DNA of 64,000 nt. Origin: Flavobacteriaceae bacterium (GTDB taxonomy: Bacteria; Bacteroidota; Bacteroidia; Flavobacteriales; Flavobacteriaceae). The translations under genes and the position numbers were made by a program. A model generated the notes under the pieces. That model was not told the origin of the DNA. It searched no databases and saw nothing but the letters and a program-made list of their open reading frames with translations. The stretch is taken from assembly GCA_002723295.1 (NCBI GenBank), contig PBNP01000024.1:1-64000 (forward strand), read 5' to 3'. Positions 1 to 9,583 of this stretch are shown here, one piece after another; within the stretch, counting starts at the first letter, position 1; each line of letters starts with the position of its first letter.

Positions 1-563
1 CTTTAAACAAAAAATTTCTCCTAGTTGGCTTGGGCAATTTTGGTTCTGAGTATTTGGACACTAGACATAATATTGGTTTTAAAGTACTTGATAAAGTAAT
101 TGAAGAAAATGAAGCGAAATTTGAAGTTGATAGATTAGCTTTTAAAAGTTCATTTAGCCATAAAGGAAAACTCCTTATATGCATTAAACCAACAACTTAT
201 ATTAATCTAAGCGGAAAAGCTGTTAGGTATTGGATGAAAAAAGAAAAAATTAAACTAAAAAACATTCTAATTATTACTGATGATTTAAATCTTCCTTATG
301 GAAAACTTAGGCTTAAACCTAAAGGTAGTTCTGGGGGACACAATGGGCTAAAAAACATAGAGGAGTGTCTCAATACTTCTGACTATACTAGATTGCGAAT
401 TGGTATAGATAATGGTCGAAAAAAAAATATGGTTAATTTTGTTCTAAGTAAATGGACAAAAGAAGAACTAAAGAATTTGGATCGTATACTTAATCAAAGC
501 TCTGATATAATTTTAAGTTTTATTACTGATGGTTTAAATGAAACCATGAATAATTTTAACTAA
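1..563 (+). CDS. pth: Peptidyl-tRNA hydrolase, 5' end cut by window
   Basis: Cytosolic enzyme that frees tRNA from prematurely released peptidyl-tRNA. The ORF track starts at an internal TTG (base 30), but the frame is open to the window edge and reads NKKFLLVGLGN before it, which is the conserved family N-terminus, so the real start is outside the window. Visible family motifs are the catalytic-His segment TRHNIGF, the DDLNLPYGK segment with the catalytic Asp, and SGGHNGLK. Length (about 187 residues visible) fits the family. Its TAA overlaps the TAG of the convergent lipoprotein gene, four bases being shared. Identification is firm; only the first few residues are missing. Confidence 0.95.
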   Translation, partial: LNKKFLLVGLGNFGSEYLDTRHNIGFKVLDKVIEENEAKFEVDRLAFKSSFSHKGKLLICIKPTTYINLSGKAVRYWMKKEKIKLKNILIITDDLNLPYGKLRLKPKGSSGGHNGLKNIEECLNTSDYTRLRIGIDNGRKKNMVNFVLSKWTKEELKNLDRILNQSSDIILSFITDGLNETMNNFN

Positions 564-1237
564 GGAATCGTTTGAAATTGATTTACACCTGAAGATGCAG
601 AGTTATCTTGTTGATCAAATGTAATGACCTGCCAGTAATAAGTATTGTTTTCCTGTAATTCCTGAGAAAAAGTATTTTGAGAGATTTTGTCTCCTGTTTT
701 AACTAAATTATCTAAGCTAGTTCCTATATAAAAATCATACCCTGAAATGTTATTATCCTGATCATTACTTAACCATGAAAATGAAACCAGATTTGAATTT
801 GATAAGGAAATAATCTCTTCATTTGCAGGTGAAACGAGTATAGCTGGCTGAGGTAAATAATCCCCATCTATATTACCTTCAATATAAAACTCCCAGGTTT
901 CACTATCCGTTGTTACAGCTGTTGCATTAGAAATTGAAACAATCTTCCATGAATATGCAAATCCTTTTTGAAGTGTAAGTTTTTTTGTAAATGTTTTTGT
1001 AGTATCTGAAAACTTAGAATTTGTGTTCTTATTAGTAGCTATTAATTGATAATAATCTGTATTTGCAGCTTTTGACCAAGAAAAAACAACTTGACTTTGA
1101 TCGACACTTATACTTGTTGCAGTAGTACAATTGTTGCCGTTTTCTGGAGATATAAGAATTGCAGGACTTGGATCTGGAATGGGATCTTTTCCGCAACCTA
1201 TAAACAAAAAGAATAATATTGCAAGTCTAGTTTTCAT
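560..1237 (-). CDS. Lipoprotein with two fibronectin type III-like domains
   Basis: 225 residues. The N-terminus is a short lipoprotein signal ending LFIGC followed by GKD, an acidic +3 position typical of surface-exported Bacteroidota lipoproteins. Two similar modules follow, each opening with a P-A-I-L-[IV]-S-P sequence (about residues 25-120 and 130-225) and carrying FSW and YYWQV-type strands as in FN3 domains. No catalytic motif is visible. The start ATG overlaps the TGA of the upstream metalloprotease gene (ATGA), so the two are translationally coupled and probably act at the same site, for example as a surface partner or substrate-binding accessory. That role is inference. Confidence 0.75.
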   Translation of the reverse strand: MKTRLAILFFLFIGCGKDPIPDPSPAILISPENGNNCTTATSISVDQSQVVFSWSKAANTDYYQLIATNKNTNSKFSDTTKTFTKKLTLQKGFAYSWKIVSISNATAVTTDSETWEFYIEGNIDGDYLPQPAILVSPANEEIISLSNSNLVSFSWLSNDQDNNISGYDFYIGTSLDNLVKTGDKISQNTFSQELQENNTYYWQVITFDQQDNSASSGVNQFQTIP

Positions 1238-4200
1238 CTTTTTACAATTTTAATTGTTTCAGTTCTTTTATTTGATTTTATTTTCATAAAATAAATTCCT
1301 GATGGAAAGTCTCCCATTGCCCATTTAAAGGTTTTAGTATCATTCAAATTAATTTTTGCAGATTTAAGATATCCTCCCTCCATACTATAAAAATCTATTG
1401 TTAATTTTTTAGTATTATAATCAACAAAAATGTTGGCTTCATTATTGACAGGATTTGGGCTTACATATGCTTTTTCCCCTATATAAATATTTTCAGAATA
1501 CGATCCTTGACAATCTAAATCTGTAATAACTGTAAACTGATTTATTCCCCTTTTTAAGGGTAATTTTACTATATCCAAATCATGAAAGTTATATTCTCTA
1601 CCATTTAAATTAACTTTATAACTAGAACCTCCATTTAAAACTAATCTTAATTCACTATTATCATAATTAACTAAACTACTTACTTGTAAAGATTCTGGTT
1701 CATTTACAACAGCAGTAAAACATCTCTCTAAATCCTCCCCATTATTTGAATTAACACATAAAGTATAGGAGCCACTTTGAAGATTATTGAAGTCAACTCC
1801 TGTTGAATTAATAAATGTGCCTTGATTATTAAAACCATTTGGACCAGTTAAGGAATAGCTATAATTAAAATCTGCAAAAGCTGAAACAGAAATTCTTCCA
1901 TTATTTTTATTCCTACAACTTTCATCATATTTAAGTATTTGAAAATTACTTTGATCATCAAAATCGCAAATATCTCCTTCTCCATCTGAATCACCATCTG
2001 ACTGATTTTCATTAGTAATTTCAGGGCAATTATCATTGATGTCTGGAAAACTATCTAAATCACTATTCATCAAAATTTCACCTTTAATCGTAAGCTTCAA
2101 TTGAAAATCTATCAATTCTCCTGAATCAAAAGGATAGTTGTCTTTAATTTTTAAAGTCCAGTTTCCAAAAGATGAAATTCCAATCAACGGATCAAAAGGT
2201 TGATTTGGTCTAAAGCTTCCAGTAAATGGTGGAGATCCAGAATTTATTGAGTTCTGAGCATTTGAGCTAAATATAGTATTTGTAAAATTGTCTCCATCAA
2301 GACCTACTCCATCTGCTAAGGTATATGATGAACCATCTGGAGCAATTAGAGTCAAAGTAAGATCTGAAACCCAAGTATGGGTTAGATTAACTAAAACTTC
2401 AATTTCACTTATTGAATTAACATCACTTATAAAAATAGTTGCATTTGTAAAACCAGGAGATTGTTGACCTTGAGCATCATTTAAATCAACAGGTAAATCA
2501 TTAGCAACATAATTATTATAACTGATTTGAGCAGTTTTAAATGTAAAAGTATCTGACAAGATATATTGATCACATGAGTTTTCTGCTCGTACTCTCCAAT
2601 AATACGTTTTATCTGGGTCAAGCAATTCAATATTTACATAATTATTTTCTGTTTGAATTTCATGAGTTAAAGTATCCCAAAACTCGTCTTGGGTAATTTG
2701 AAAGGTATAGGTTGAAACATTTGGATTGATTTCCCACTGAAAATTAAATTCTTCAACTTCCTGATTCCCATTTGATGGATTTAAAAGTATGGGTGTATCA
2801 TTGGAGAAATTCATTTCAGTATACTTTTTAATCTTAAGTGGGAAAATTGCTGAAACATTTCCTGATTGGGCTTGTATTGAAATTTCATTAGAACCAACAG
2901 GTAAACTTGACAGACCTGTTAATGTTAACTGGCCATTTAAAAAAGTTGAGTTAAAAGTATTTTGATTAAAAGATCCATCAACACCATTTGGTAAATTTAT
3001 TAGCTCAATAGAAATTGGATCAGAAATACTAGTATAAACATTTACATCAAAATCGATTATCTCATCTGAAGGCTCGCAAAGATCAATAGAATAATTATCA
3101 TAAGAAATAGCAAAAGACCTTTCTTCTATAGAAAACTTAACATCATTTACAGTGTAATAAATAGAATTTGTAGGTTGAATTTTTAAACGCACATTCTCAG
3201 AAACACTTTCAGAAATTCCATTTGGAACAATATATTCATAGACTCCATCATTTAGGGTAGAGCTTACAATATTATAATCAAAGTTTTGTCCAGAATCTAA
3301 AGACATTGAAATTGAAACTTCAGACGTATTTATTGGAGAAAGATTTGTGTTTGCAACTGACCATTCAATTATTACTAAATCTCCTGTTCTCCATATAATA
3401 CCATTTTCTGATTGAGATGTTAATTTAAATGGTCCTGCTCCACTTATAACAGATAGTGTCATGGAATCTGTAGAGGATTGCCCTCCTAATCCAGTTGATA
3501 AAGGGTCTCTATCTCTTACTGTAAGGCCCCAGTTTAATTCTCTAGAAATATTACTTACTGTTTCCCACGCAGAGCCTGAGGTTGGATTTGTCTGAATTAA
3601 TTCTCCATTCAAAACAGAATTTAGGTTAGGGATACTTCTTTTTGGATTTGAAGTTGGAGGAAGAGATCTCGCAGTTGAGGCTGAATAATTGTCAGGACCA
3701 AATTGTGTATATGTCATTAATCCACTATCAATTTGTTCCCAGCAGTATGTAAGTTGGTCAGAGCTATCCAAATCTGTAGCTGATCCAACAAGTTCATATG
3801 CTGTCCCCTTTGGAATTGTATAATTAACACCTGCATTAGCAACTGGAGGATTATTTGTTATTTCTGATGAAGTATAACAAGATTGCGTAGCTATATATTC
3901 TGTTATGTCTTCAATGCTTTTGTAATTGAAATATGGATCACTATGAGGCTGAACATCATCAGGTCCAGTTATACCTGCATATCCCATTATAGTACTTCCG
4001 CTTCCTGGTTCAACATTAGTTCCAGTTCCCTCAACATTAAATGCAAAGGTGTGAGTAGCTCCAAATTGATGACCAATCTCATGAGCTACGTAGTCAATAT
4101 CAAACCAATCATTTAAAAAACCTAAATTAGAGTTTGCAAAACCATGAGATGTAAACCCACTACCCTTAGATCCATTTACACATATACAACCAATACATCC

Positions 4201-5094
4201 AGCACTACCATTATTTGATCCAAAAGCAAATAAATGTCCTATATCATAGTTTTCTTCCCCTATATTAGTTGTAAGATCTATCTGAACTTCAGAATTATAA
4301 TTGCCAGTGAATGGATCTGTTTCAGGATCAGTATAAATAATCTCAGTCCCTGAAACAAGCTGCATAGTAATTCCTAAGTCTGTTTCATAAACGCTATTAA
4401 CCCTATTCATAGTTGAAACAATAGCTGCTAATGCATCTTGTTGCGCATTTCCATTTTCATCATTGTCATCATCCCAATATATGGTGTATTCACCAGTTGT
4501 TGCAATGGCAATTCTAAAAGTTCTAAGGATTTGATCATTATTTATTGGGCTTCTTTCATTTTGTAAATTAGATTTTTTACTTCTAGATTTAGGATTAAAT
4601 TCGCTAACTGTTTCACAAATCCAGTTTTTGTTAACCTTTTCAGTTCTTCTGTAAAGAATATGTTTTCCTAAATTATTTTTTAAAGGCTGAATAAAAATGT
4701 CATCTTCCCCAGGAATATTAATCCATGCGCTAACTCCAAGTGGACTTGTTGTTAATCTTAATTTTAAATTAGAACGTTTAGCACTGTATCCTTTATAGGT
4801 TTTGATTAATGGGTGTTTTAAAGACATTTCATTAGAAAGCAATTGAATTTCATTAATGACAAATTTTTCCAATTCTTCATTTTCATTTGGAAGCAGAATT
4901 GATGTTTTAGATATTCGATTAAATTGATTCTTAAAAATGATATTATTAAAACTATATGTTGTAATTGGAGTATTATCAATTTGATTAATTTGACTTTTAT
5001 CAATAACCCAATATTCTTGAGATTTTAATTGATTTGATAACAAAAAAAATATAGCAAATCCCAAAAAATTAATTCTAAAACATAAATTTTTCAT
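1234..5094 (-). CDS. Secreted reprolysin-like zinc metalloprotease with P domain and T9SS sorting domain
   Basis: Large extracellular protease. Order along the track ORF (1293 residues): signal peptide ending near LKSQ; propeptide-like region to about 190; metzincin catalytic domain with HEIGHQFGATH (HExxHxxxxxH, about residues 345-355) and a Met-turn-like IMGY; Ig/FN3-like modules around 430-850; a proprotein-convertase P domain (VSDLTLTLIAPDGSS, about 880-1030); a thrombospondin type 3-like Asp-rich stretch (DSDGEGDICDFDD); and a C-terminal type A T9SS sorting domain (SPNPVNNEANI ... SGIYFMKI). I prefer ATG 5094 over the track start at 5115 because MKNLCFRIN opens a normal signal peptide; the difference is seven residues. 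Secretion by T9SS agrees with porG and sprA in this window. Substrate unknown. Confidence 0.88.
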   Translation of the reverse strand: MKNLCFRINFLGFAIFFLLSNQLKSQEYWVIDKSQINQIDNTPITTYSFNNIIFKNQFNRISKTSILLPNENEELEKFVINEIQLLSNEMSLKHPLIKTYKGYSAKRSNLKLRLTTSPLGVSAWINIPGEDDIFIQPLKNNLGKHILYRRTEKVNKNWICETVSEFNPKSRSKKSNLQNERSPINNDQILRTFRIAIATTGEYTIYWDDDNDENGNAQQDALAAIVSTMNRVNSVYETDLGITMQLVSGTEIIYTDPETDPFTGNYNSEVQIDLTTNIGEENYDIGHLFAFGSNNGSAGCIGCICVNGSKGSGFTSHGFANSNLGFLNDWFDIDYVAHEIGHQFGATHTFAFNVEGTGTNVEPGSGSTIMGYAGITGPDDVQPHSDPYFNYKSIEDITEYIATQSCYTSSEITNNPPVANAGVNYTIPKGTAYELVGSATDLDSSDQLTYCWEQIDSGLMTYTQFGPDNYSASTARSLPPTSNPKRSIPNLNSVLNGELIQTNPTSGSAWETVSNISRELNWGLTVRDRDPLSTGLGGQSSTDSMTLSVISGAGPFKLTSQSENGIIWRTGDLVIIEWSVANTNLSPINTSEVSISMSLDSGQNFDYNIVSSTLNDGVYEYIVPNGISESVSENVRLKIQPTNSIYYTVNDVKFSIEERSFAISYDNYSIDLCEPSDEIIDFDVNVYTSISDPISIELINLPNGVDGSFNQNTFNSTFLNGQLTLTGLSSLPVGSNEISIQAQSGNVSAIFPLKIKKYTEMNFSNDTPILLNPSNGNQEVEEFNFQWEINPNVSTYTFQITQDEFWDTLTHEIQTENNYVNIELLDPDKTYYWRVRAENSCDQYILSDTFTFKTAQISYNNYVANDLPVDLNDAQGQQSPGFTNATIFISDVNSISEIEVLVNLTHTWVSDLTLTLIAPDGSSYTLADGVGLDGDNFTNTIFSSNAQNSINSGSPPFTGSFRPNQPFDPLIGISSFGNWTLKIKDNYPFDSGELIDFQLKLTIKGEILMNSDLDSFPDINDNCPEITNENQSDGDSDGEGDICDFDDQSNFQILKYDESCRNKNNGRISVSAFADFNYSYSLTGPNGFNNQGTFINSTGVDFNNLQSGSYTLCVNSNNGEDLERCFTAVVNEPESLQVSSLVNYDNSELRLVLNGGSSYKVNLNGREYNFHDLDIVKLPLKRGINQFTVITDLDCQGSYSENIYIGEKAYVSPNPVNNEANIFVDYNTKKLTIDFYSMEGGYLKSAKINLNDTKTFKWAMGDFPSGIYFMKIKSNKRTETIKIVKR

Positions 5095-5172
5095 TGAATA
5101 AGAATTGTTGAGCATAAAAATGATAAATGAAAATACTACTTTTACTTTTAATTTCTAATATACAGAATTTTA

Positions 5173-6117
5173 ATGAAGGTATTTCATGGAATTGAAAATT
5201 ACAGTAGTAAAAATAAATGCTTTTTAACTATTGGGACTTTTGACGGAGTGCATGTTGGACATCAGGAAATTATTAGAAAACTTGTATATGAAGCTCATTG
5301 TAATAATTCAATAGCAATAGTTTTGACCTTCTTCCCTCATCCAAGGTCTGTAATTCAAAAAGATGAAAATGTTAAGCTAATTGATACCATGGATGAAAAA
5401 AAACATCTATTAAAAAAATTAAATGTTGATGCATTAATAATTGAACCCTTTACAATAGATTTTTCAAATCTAAGTGCAATTAATTTTGCTAGAGATATTT
5501 TAGTTAAAAAAATCAATATTTCAAAATTATTTATTGGATATGATCATAGGTTTGGGAAAAATAGAACCGCCTCGGTTTCAGAGTTAATTTCATATGGTGA
5601 TACTTATGGGTTTGAGGTTTGTGTAATTCCAGCTCAAAACATTAACTCAGTTTCAGTAAGCTCAACTAAAATAAGAAAGGGATTGTCTGAAGGAAAAATC
5701 AGTCTTGTAAACAATTATTTAGGAAGAAAATATATGCTTGAGGGAAAAGTAATTCATGATCAAGGATTAGGTAAAAAGATTGGCTTTCCAACTGCTAATC
5801 TTGAAATCATTTCAAAAAACAAAGCTATTCCAAGAATGGGTGTATATTTTGTATCAATGCTATGGAAAAATAAATGTGTTTTTGGAATGCTAAATATTGG
5901 TAATCGCCCTACAGTTAAAAGCAAAAAGGAAAGCATTGAAGTACATTTTTTTGACTTCAATCAAAACCTATACAATCTCAAAATTAAATTGAATTTTATT
6001 AATAAAATTCGTGAAGAAAAAAATTTTAAATCAATTGAGTCCCTTAAAAAACAACTTATAAAAGATAGAGAGTTTTGTTTAAAGCAAAAACATCATCTTA
6101 ACATCATTAAAGAATAA
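5173..6117 (+). CDS. ribF: Bifunctional riboflavin kinase / FAD synthetase
   Basis: Makes FMN and then FAD from riboflavin. The N-terminal nucleotidyltransferase half shows TIGTFDGVHVGHQ and FFPHP, followed by the SSTKIRKGL segment; the C-terminal riboflavin kinase half shows GLGKKIGFPTANLE. The length of 314 residues is normal for the bifunctional form. It begins the plus-strand run ribF-serS-rsmA-mgtE and is divergent from the metalloprotease gene, with 78 bases between the two chosen starts. That gap is AT-rich and has no perfect TAnnTTTG box. Confidence 0.96.
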   Translation: MKVFHGIENYSSKNKCFLTIGTFDGVHVGHQEIIRKLVYEAHCNNSIAIVLTFFPHPRSVIQKDENVKLIDTMDEKKHLLKKLNVDALIIEPFTIDFSNLSAINFARDILVKKINISKLFIGYDHRFGKNRTASVSELISYGDTYGFEVCVIPAQNINSVSVSSTKIRKGLSEGKISLVNNYLGRKYMLEGKVIHDQGLGKKIGFPTANLEIISKNKAIPRMGVYFVSMLWKNKCVFGMLNIGNRPTVKSKKESIEVHFFDFNQNLYNLKIKLNFINKIREEKNFKSIESLKKQLIKDREFCLKQKHHLNIIKE

Positions 6118-6123
6118 AAGACC

Positions 6124-6131
6124 TATTTTTG
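6124..6131 (+). promoter_or_regulatory. Candidate -7 box for serS
   Basis: TATTTTTG matches the Bacteroidota -7 consensus TAnnTTTG and lies 17 bases before the serS ATG. No TTG-type -33 box is found at the usual distance, so serS could equally be expressed by read-through from ribF. Confidence 0.4.
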
Positions 6132-6148
6132 TTATTAAATAAAATTGT

Positions 6149-7417
6149 ATGCTAGGGTTAGCTTATATTAGAGAAAATAAAGATTCTATTATTGAAGGTT
6201 TGTCCAAAAGAAATTTTGATGCTGAAACTTTAATCAATCAAATAATTCAATTAGATATTTTAAAAAGAAGTGAACAAACAAAATTAGAACGTCAATTAGC
6301 AGAAGGAAATAAAATAGCTAAAAATATTGCTTCATTATTCAAGTCTGGTGATAATGAAGCAGCTAATAAGTTGAAAAATGAATCAGCTTCAATTAAATTA
6401 AAAACAAAAAAGTTTCAAGAAAAATTAAACGAAATAGAAAAAAAACTTTTCAGTTTACAAACTCAAATTCCAAATGTTCCTGATAAAAGTGTACAAAAAG
6501 GAATCTCTGAAAAAGATAATCAAGAAGTATATAGAAATAAAAAAGAAATTAATCTCCCTAAAAACTTTCTCTCTCATTGGGAATTAGCAAAAAAATACAA
6601 TATCATAGATTTCGAATTAGGAAATAAAATAACTGGATCAGGGTTCCCCGTGTATAAAGGAAAAGGTGCGCGACTTCAAAGAGGATTAATTCAGTTTTTT
6701 CTTGATAAAAATATTTCAGCAGGATATGAAGAATATCAAGTTCCTCTCCTTGTAAATTATGATTCTGGGTATGGGACAGGACAATTGCCAGATAAAGATG
6801 GTCAAATGTACCATTCAGAGTTAAGTGATTTATATTTAATTCCAACAGCTGAGGTTCCATTAACCAATTTATATCGAAATGTTTTACTTAATGAAAATGA
6901 TTTACCTATTTGTATGACAGCATATACCCCTTGCTTTAGAAGAGAAGCAGGAAGTTATGGGTCTGATGTGCGAGGATTAAATCGTTTACATCAGTTTGAT
7001 AAAGTAGAAATCGTTCGTCTTGAAACACCTCAAAAAGCAATGTCTGCATTAGATGAAATGGTCAATCATGTAAAAAACATTCTCTCGGACTTAGAACTTC
7101 CATATCGAATTTTAAAATTATGTGGTGCAGATTTAGGATTTACTTCTGCCCTTACTTATGACTTTGAAATTTATTCCGCTGCTCAAAATAAATGGTTAGA
7201 AGTAAGTTCTGTCTCCATTTTTAATAGTTTTCAAGCAGAAAGACTTAAACTAAGATTTAAATCTAATAAGGGGGTGAAAAAACCGGTATATACCTTAAAT
7301 GGAAGTGCATTGGCTTTACCAAGAGTTTTGGCTGGTTTATTAGAAAATTTTCAATCTGAAAACAAAATTAAAATACCAAAAACTCTAATTCCTTATGTAG
7401 GTTTTGATTCAATTTAA
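6149..7417 (+). CDS. serS: Serine-tRNA ligase
   Basis: Class II synthetase that charges tRNA-Ser (and tRNA-Sec where present). The N-terminal arm (about residues 1-110) is Lys/Glu/Gln-rich and would form the long antiparallel coiled coil that grips the tRNA. The catalytic domain shows the TAEVPLTN region, motif 2 (FRREAGSYGSDVRGLNRLHQF) and motif 3 (NGSALALPRVLAGLLEN). The length of 422 residues is typical. It lies 31 bases after ribF. Confidence 0.97.
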   Translation: MLGLAYIRENKDSIIEGLSKRNFDAETLINQIIQLDILKRSEQTKLERQLAEGNKIAKNIASLFKSGDNEAANKLKNESASIKLKTKKFQEKLNEIEKKLFSLQTQIPNVPDKSVQKGISEKDNQEVYRNKKEINLPKNFLSHWELAKKYNIIDFELGNKITGSGFPVYKGKGARLQRGLIQFFLDKNISAGYEEYQVPLLVNYDSGYGTGQLPDKDGQMYHSELSDLYLIPTAEVPLTNLYRNVLLNENDLPICMTAYTPCFRREAGSYGSDVRGLNRLHQFDKVEIVRLETPQKAMSALDEMVNHVKNILSDLELPYRILKLCGADLGFTSALTYDFEIYSAAQNKWLEVSSVSIFNSFQAERLKLRFKSNKGVKKPVYTLNGSALALPRVLAGLLENFQSENKIKIPKTLIPYVGFDSI

Positions 7418-7437
7418 TTAAGTTTAATACTATTTTT

Positions 7438-8217
7438 ATGGAAAGTGTAACTCCAAAAAAACATCTTGGTCAACATTTTTTAATTGATTTAAATATTGCA
7501 AAAAAAATTTCTGATACACTCACTTATGATAATTATGAGAATGTTCTAGAAATAGGTCCAGGAATGGGTGTTTTAACTCAATTTATAATTCAAAAAAAAA
7601 TTCCTCATGTTGTTGAAGTAGACAATGAAAGCATTGAGTATTTAAAAAAAAAATTTCCTCAATTACAAGGTAAAATTATTCAAGAAAATTTTTTAACCCT
7701 TGACATAAAAAAAGTTTTCTCAAAACAATTAGCTGTAATTGGTAATTTTCCTTACAATATTTCTAGTCAAATAGTTTTTAAAATAATAAAACATAGAGCT
7801 CAAATACCATTTTTTTCAGGAATGTTTCAAAAAGAGGTTGCTAAAAGAATCTGTGAATCATCAGGATCAAAAAAATATGGTATTCTTTCCGTTTTATGTC
7901 AACTTTATTACAAAACTTCTTATGCTTTTTCAGTCCCTTCTTCAGTTTTTAAACCTAAACCAAATGTTGAATCTGGAGTAATTAAAATGATTCGAAAAGA
8001 AAATTTTTTACTCAATTGCGATGAAACTTTATTATTTAATATAGTTAAAATTAGTTTTCAACAAAGGAGAAAAACTCTGAGAAACAGTTTAAAAACTCTA
8101 ACTCTACCTAAAAATCTTACAGAAGATAGTATCTTTGATAAAAGGCCAGAATCGTTAAATTGCGATGCATTTGTCAAACTCACTAATATGATTGATAATG
8201 TCAAACTTTCAAGTTAA
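7438..8217 (+). CDS. rsmA: 16S rRNA (adenine1518/1519-N6)-dimethyltransferase
   Basis: KsgA family; dimethylates two adjacent adenines near the 3' end of 16S rRNA late in 30S assembly. Visible signatures are KKHLGQHFL at the N-terminus, the SAM-binding LEIGPGMGVLT motif I, and the catalytic NFPYNIS motif IV. The C-terminal part carries the family segment VFKPKPNVESGV and QQRRKTLRNS. 259 residues, usual length. Its 3' end overlaps the start of mgtE by about 20 bases. Confidence 0.97.
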   Translation: MESVTPKKHLGQHFLIDLNIAKKISDTLTYDNYENVLEIGPGMGVLTQFIIQKKIPHVVEVDNESIEYLKKKFPQLQGKIIQENFLTLDIKKVFSKQLAVIGNFPYNISSQIVFKIIKHRAQIPFFSGMFQKEVAKRICESSGSKKYGILSVLCQLYYKTSYAFSVPSSVFKPKPNVESGVIKMIRKENFLLNCDETLLFNIVKISFQQRRKTLRNSLKTLTLPKNLTEDSIFDKRPESLNCDAFVKLTNMIDNVKLSS

Positions 8218-9556
8218 TAATAGTTTTATTGAATCTATTCAGTTTTTAATAGATAATAATGATAATATTAAACTTAGAAAGAGTTTAAGAGATCTCCATT
8301 ATGCAGACATAGCTGAATTGGTAAATAATCTTACCTCTGATCAAGCGACTTATTTAATTAAATTACTTGATACAGAAAAAACAGCAGATGCTTTGCCTGA
8401 ATTAGATGAAGTTCAACGTGAGGCAATTTTAGAAAACCTCTCTGCTAAAGAAATTGCTGAAGAAGTTCAGGAGCTTGATACTGATGATGCTGCAGATTTA
8501 ATAGCTGAACTTCCTGAAGAAAGAAAAGAAAGGGTAATGTCAGAAATCACTGACACTTCGCATATAGAAGATATAAGAGAACTTTTAACTTATGGGGAAA
8601 ATTCTGCTGGAGGATTAATGGCTAAAGAATTAGTTAAAGTTGAAGAAAACCTTAGTGTCCTTAAATGCTTAAACACAATTAAGAGTCAAGCTGAAGAAAT
8701 CACCAGAATTCATTCTGTTTATGTTGTTGATAATAAAAATAGGCTTAAAGGTCGTTTGTCTCTTAAAGACCTTCTAACTGCTAATTCTAGGGATAAAGTA
8801 AAGGATATATATATTCCAAATGTAGATTTTGCTAATGTTGACCAAGATGGTGAAGAAGTTGCTAAAATTATGTCAAAATATGATTTAGAAGCGATTCCTG
8901 TAATTAATAATAAAAAAGAATTAGTAGGACGAATTACAATTGATGATATTGTTGACCTAATTAAAGAAGAGGCTGAAAAAGATTACCAGCTTGCTGCAGG
9001 TATTTCTACCGATGTTGAAGCTGATGACACAATATTCGAATTAACCAAAGCTAGATTACCTTGGCTTTTTTTAGGTTTAATCGGAGGATTAGGAGGTGTT
9101 TTTATACTTCAAGAATTTGAAGTCATAATGGCAAGACCCGAATTACGTAGTTTATTCTTTTATACCCCTCTTATTGCTGCAATGGCTGGTAATGTTGGTG
9201 TTCAATCATCAGCAATAATAGTACAAGGTTTAGCAAATAATAATCTTAAAGGATCTTTATTATCAAGATTATTAAAAGAAGTTGGATTAAGCCTAATTAA
9301 TGGATTGGCTCTGGCGATACTTCTAATTATTTTTGGGAAATTTATTAATCAAAATTTTACAATAAGTCTAACAATAGCAATCTCTATGATGGGTGTCATT
9401 GTTGTTGCAGCATTAATAGGAACTTTTACTCCTATAATACTTAACAAAAGGGGAATAGATCCGGCTATTGCAACTGGTCCTTTTATTACTACATGTAATG
9501 ATATTTTTGGAATTTTTCTTTTCTTCTATATTGCAAAAATATCATTAGGGTTTTAA
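8198..9556 (+). CDS. mgtE: MgtE-family magnesium transporter
   Basis: Inner-membrane Mg2+ channel. An N-terminal superhelical MgtE domain rich in EL/AD repeats (LDTDDAADLIAELPEERK) is followed by a CBS pair (about residues 125-260) and then by the five-helix membrane domain containing AGNVGVQSSAIIVQGLA and the FITTCNDIFGIF pore segment. The track start is a TTG at 8192; the ATG two codons later at 8198 is more likely. Overlap with rsmA suggests translational coupling. In this family the cytosolic domains sense Mg2+ and gate the pore. Confidence 0.95.
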   Translation: MSNFQVNNSFIESIQFLIDNNDNIKLRKSLRDLHYADIAELVNNLTSDQATYLIKLLDTEKTADALPELDEVQREAILENLSAKEIAEEVQELDTDDAADLIAELPEERKERVMSEITDTSHIEDIRELLTYGENSAGGLMAKELVKVEENLSVLKCLNTIKSQAEEITRIHSVYVVDNKNRLKGRLSLKDLLTANSRDKVKDIYIPNVDFANVDQDGEEVAKIMSKYDLEAIPVINNKKELVGRITIDDIVDLIKEEAEKDYQLAAGISTDVEADDTIFELTKARLPWLFLGLIGGLGGVFILQEFEVIMARPELRSLFFYTPLIAAMAGNVGVQSSAIIVQGLANNNLKGSLLSRLLKEVGLSLINGLALAILLIIFGKFINQNFTISLTIAISMMGVIVVAALIGTFTPIILNKRGIDPAIATGPFITTCNDIFGIFLFFYIAKISLGF

Positions 9557-9583
9557 AATTTAATGTTGTCTGAGTTATAACAT

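Noticed and set aside
9557-9583. ATGTT...AACAT pairing between mgtE and the acetyltransferase as a terminator
   Set aside because: Only five A/T-rich base pairs with a large loop and no T run.
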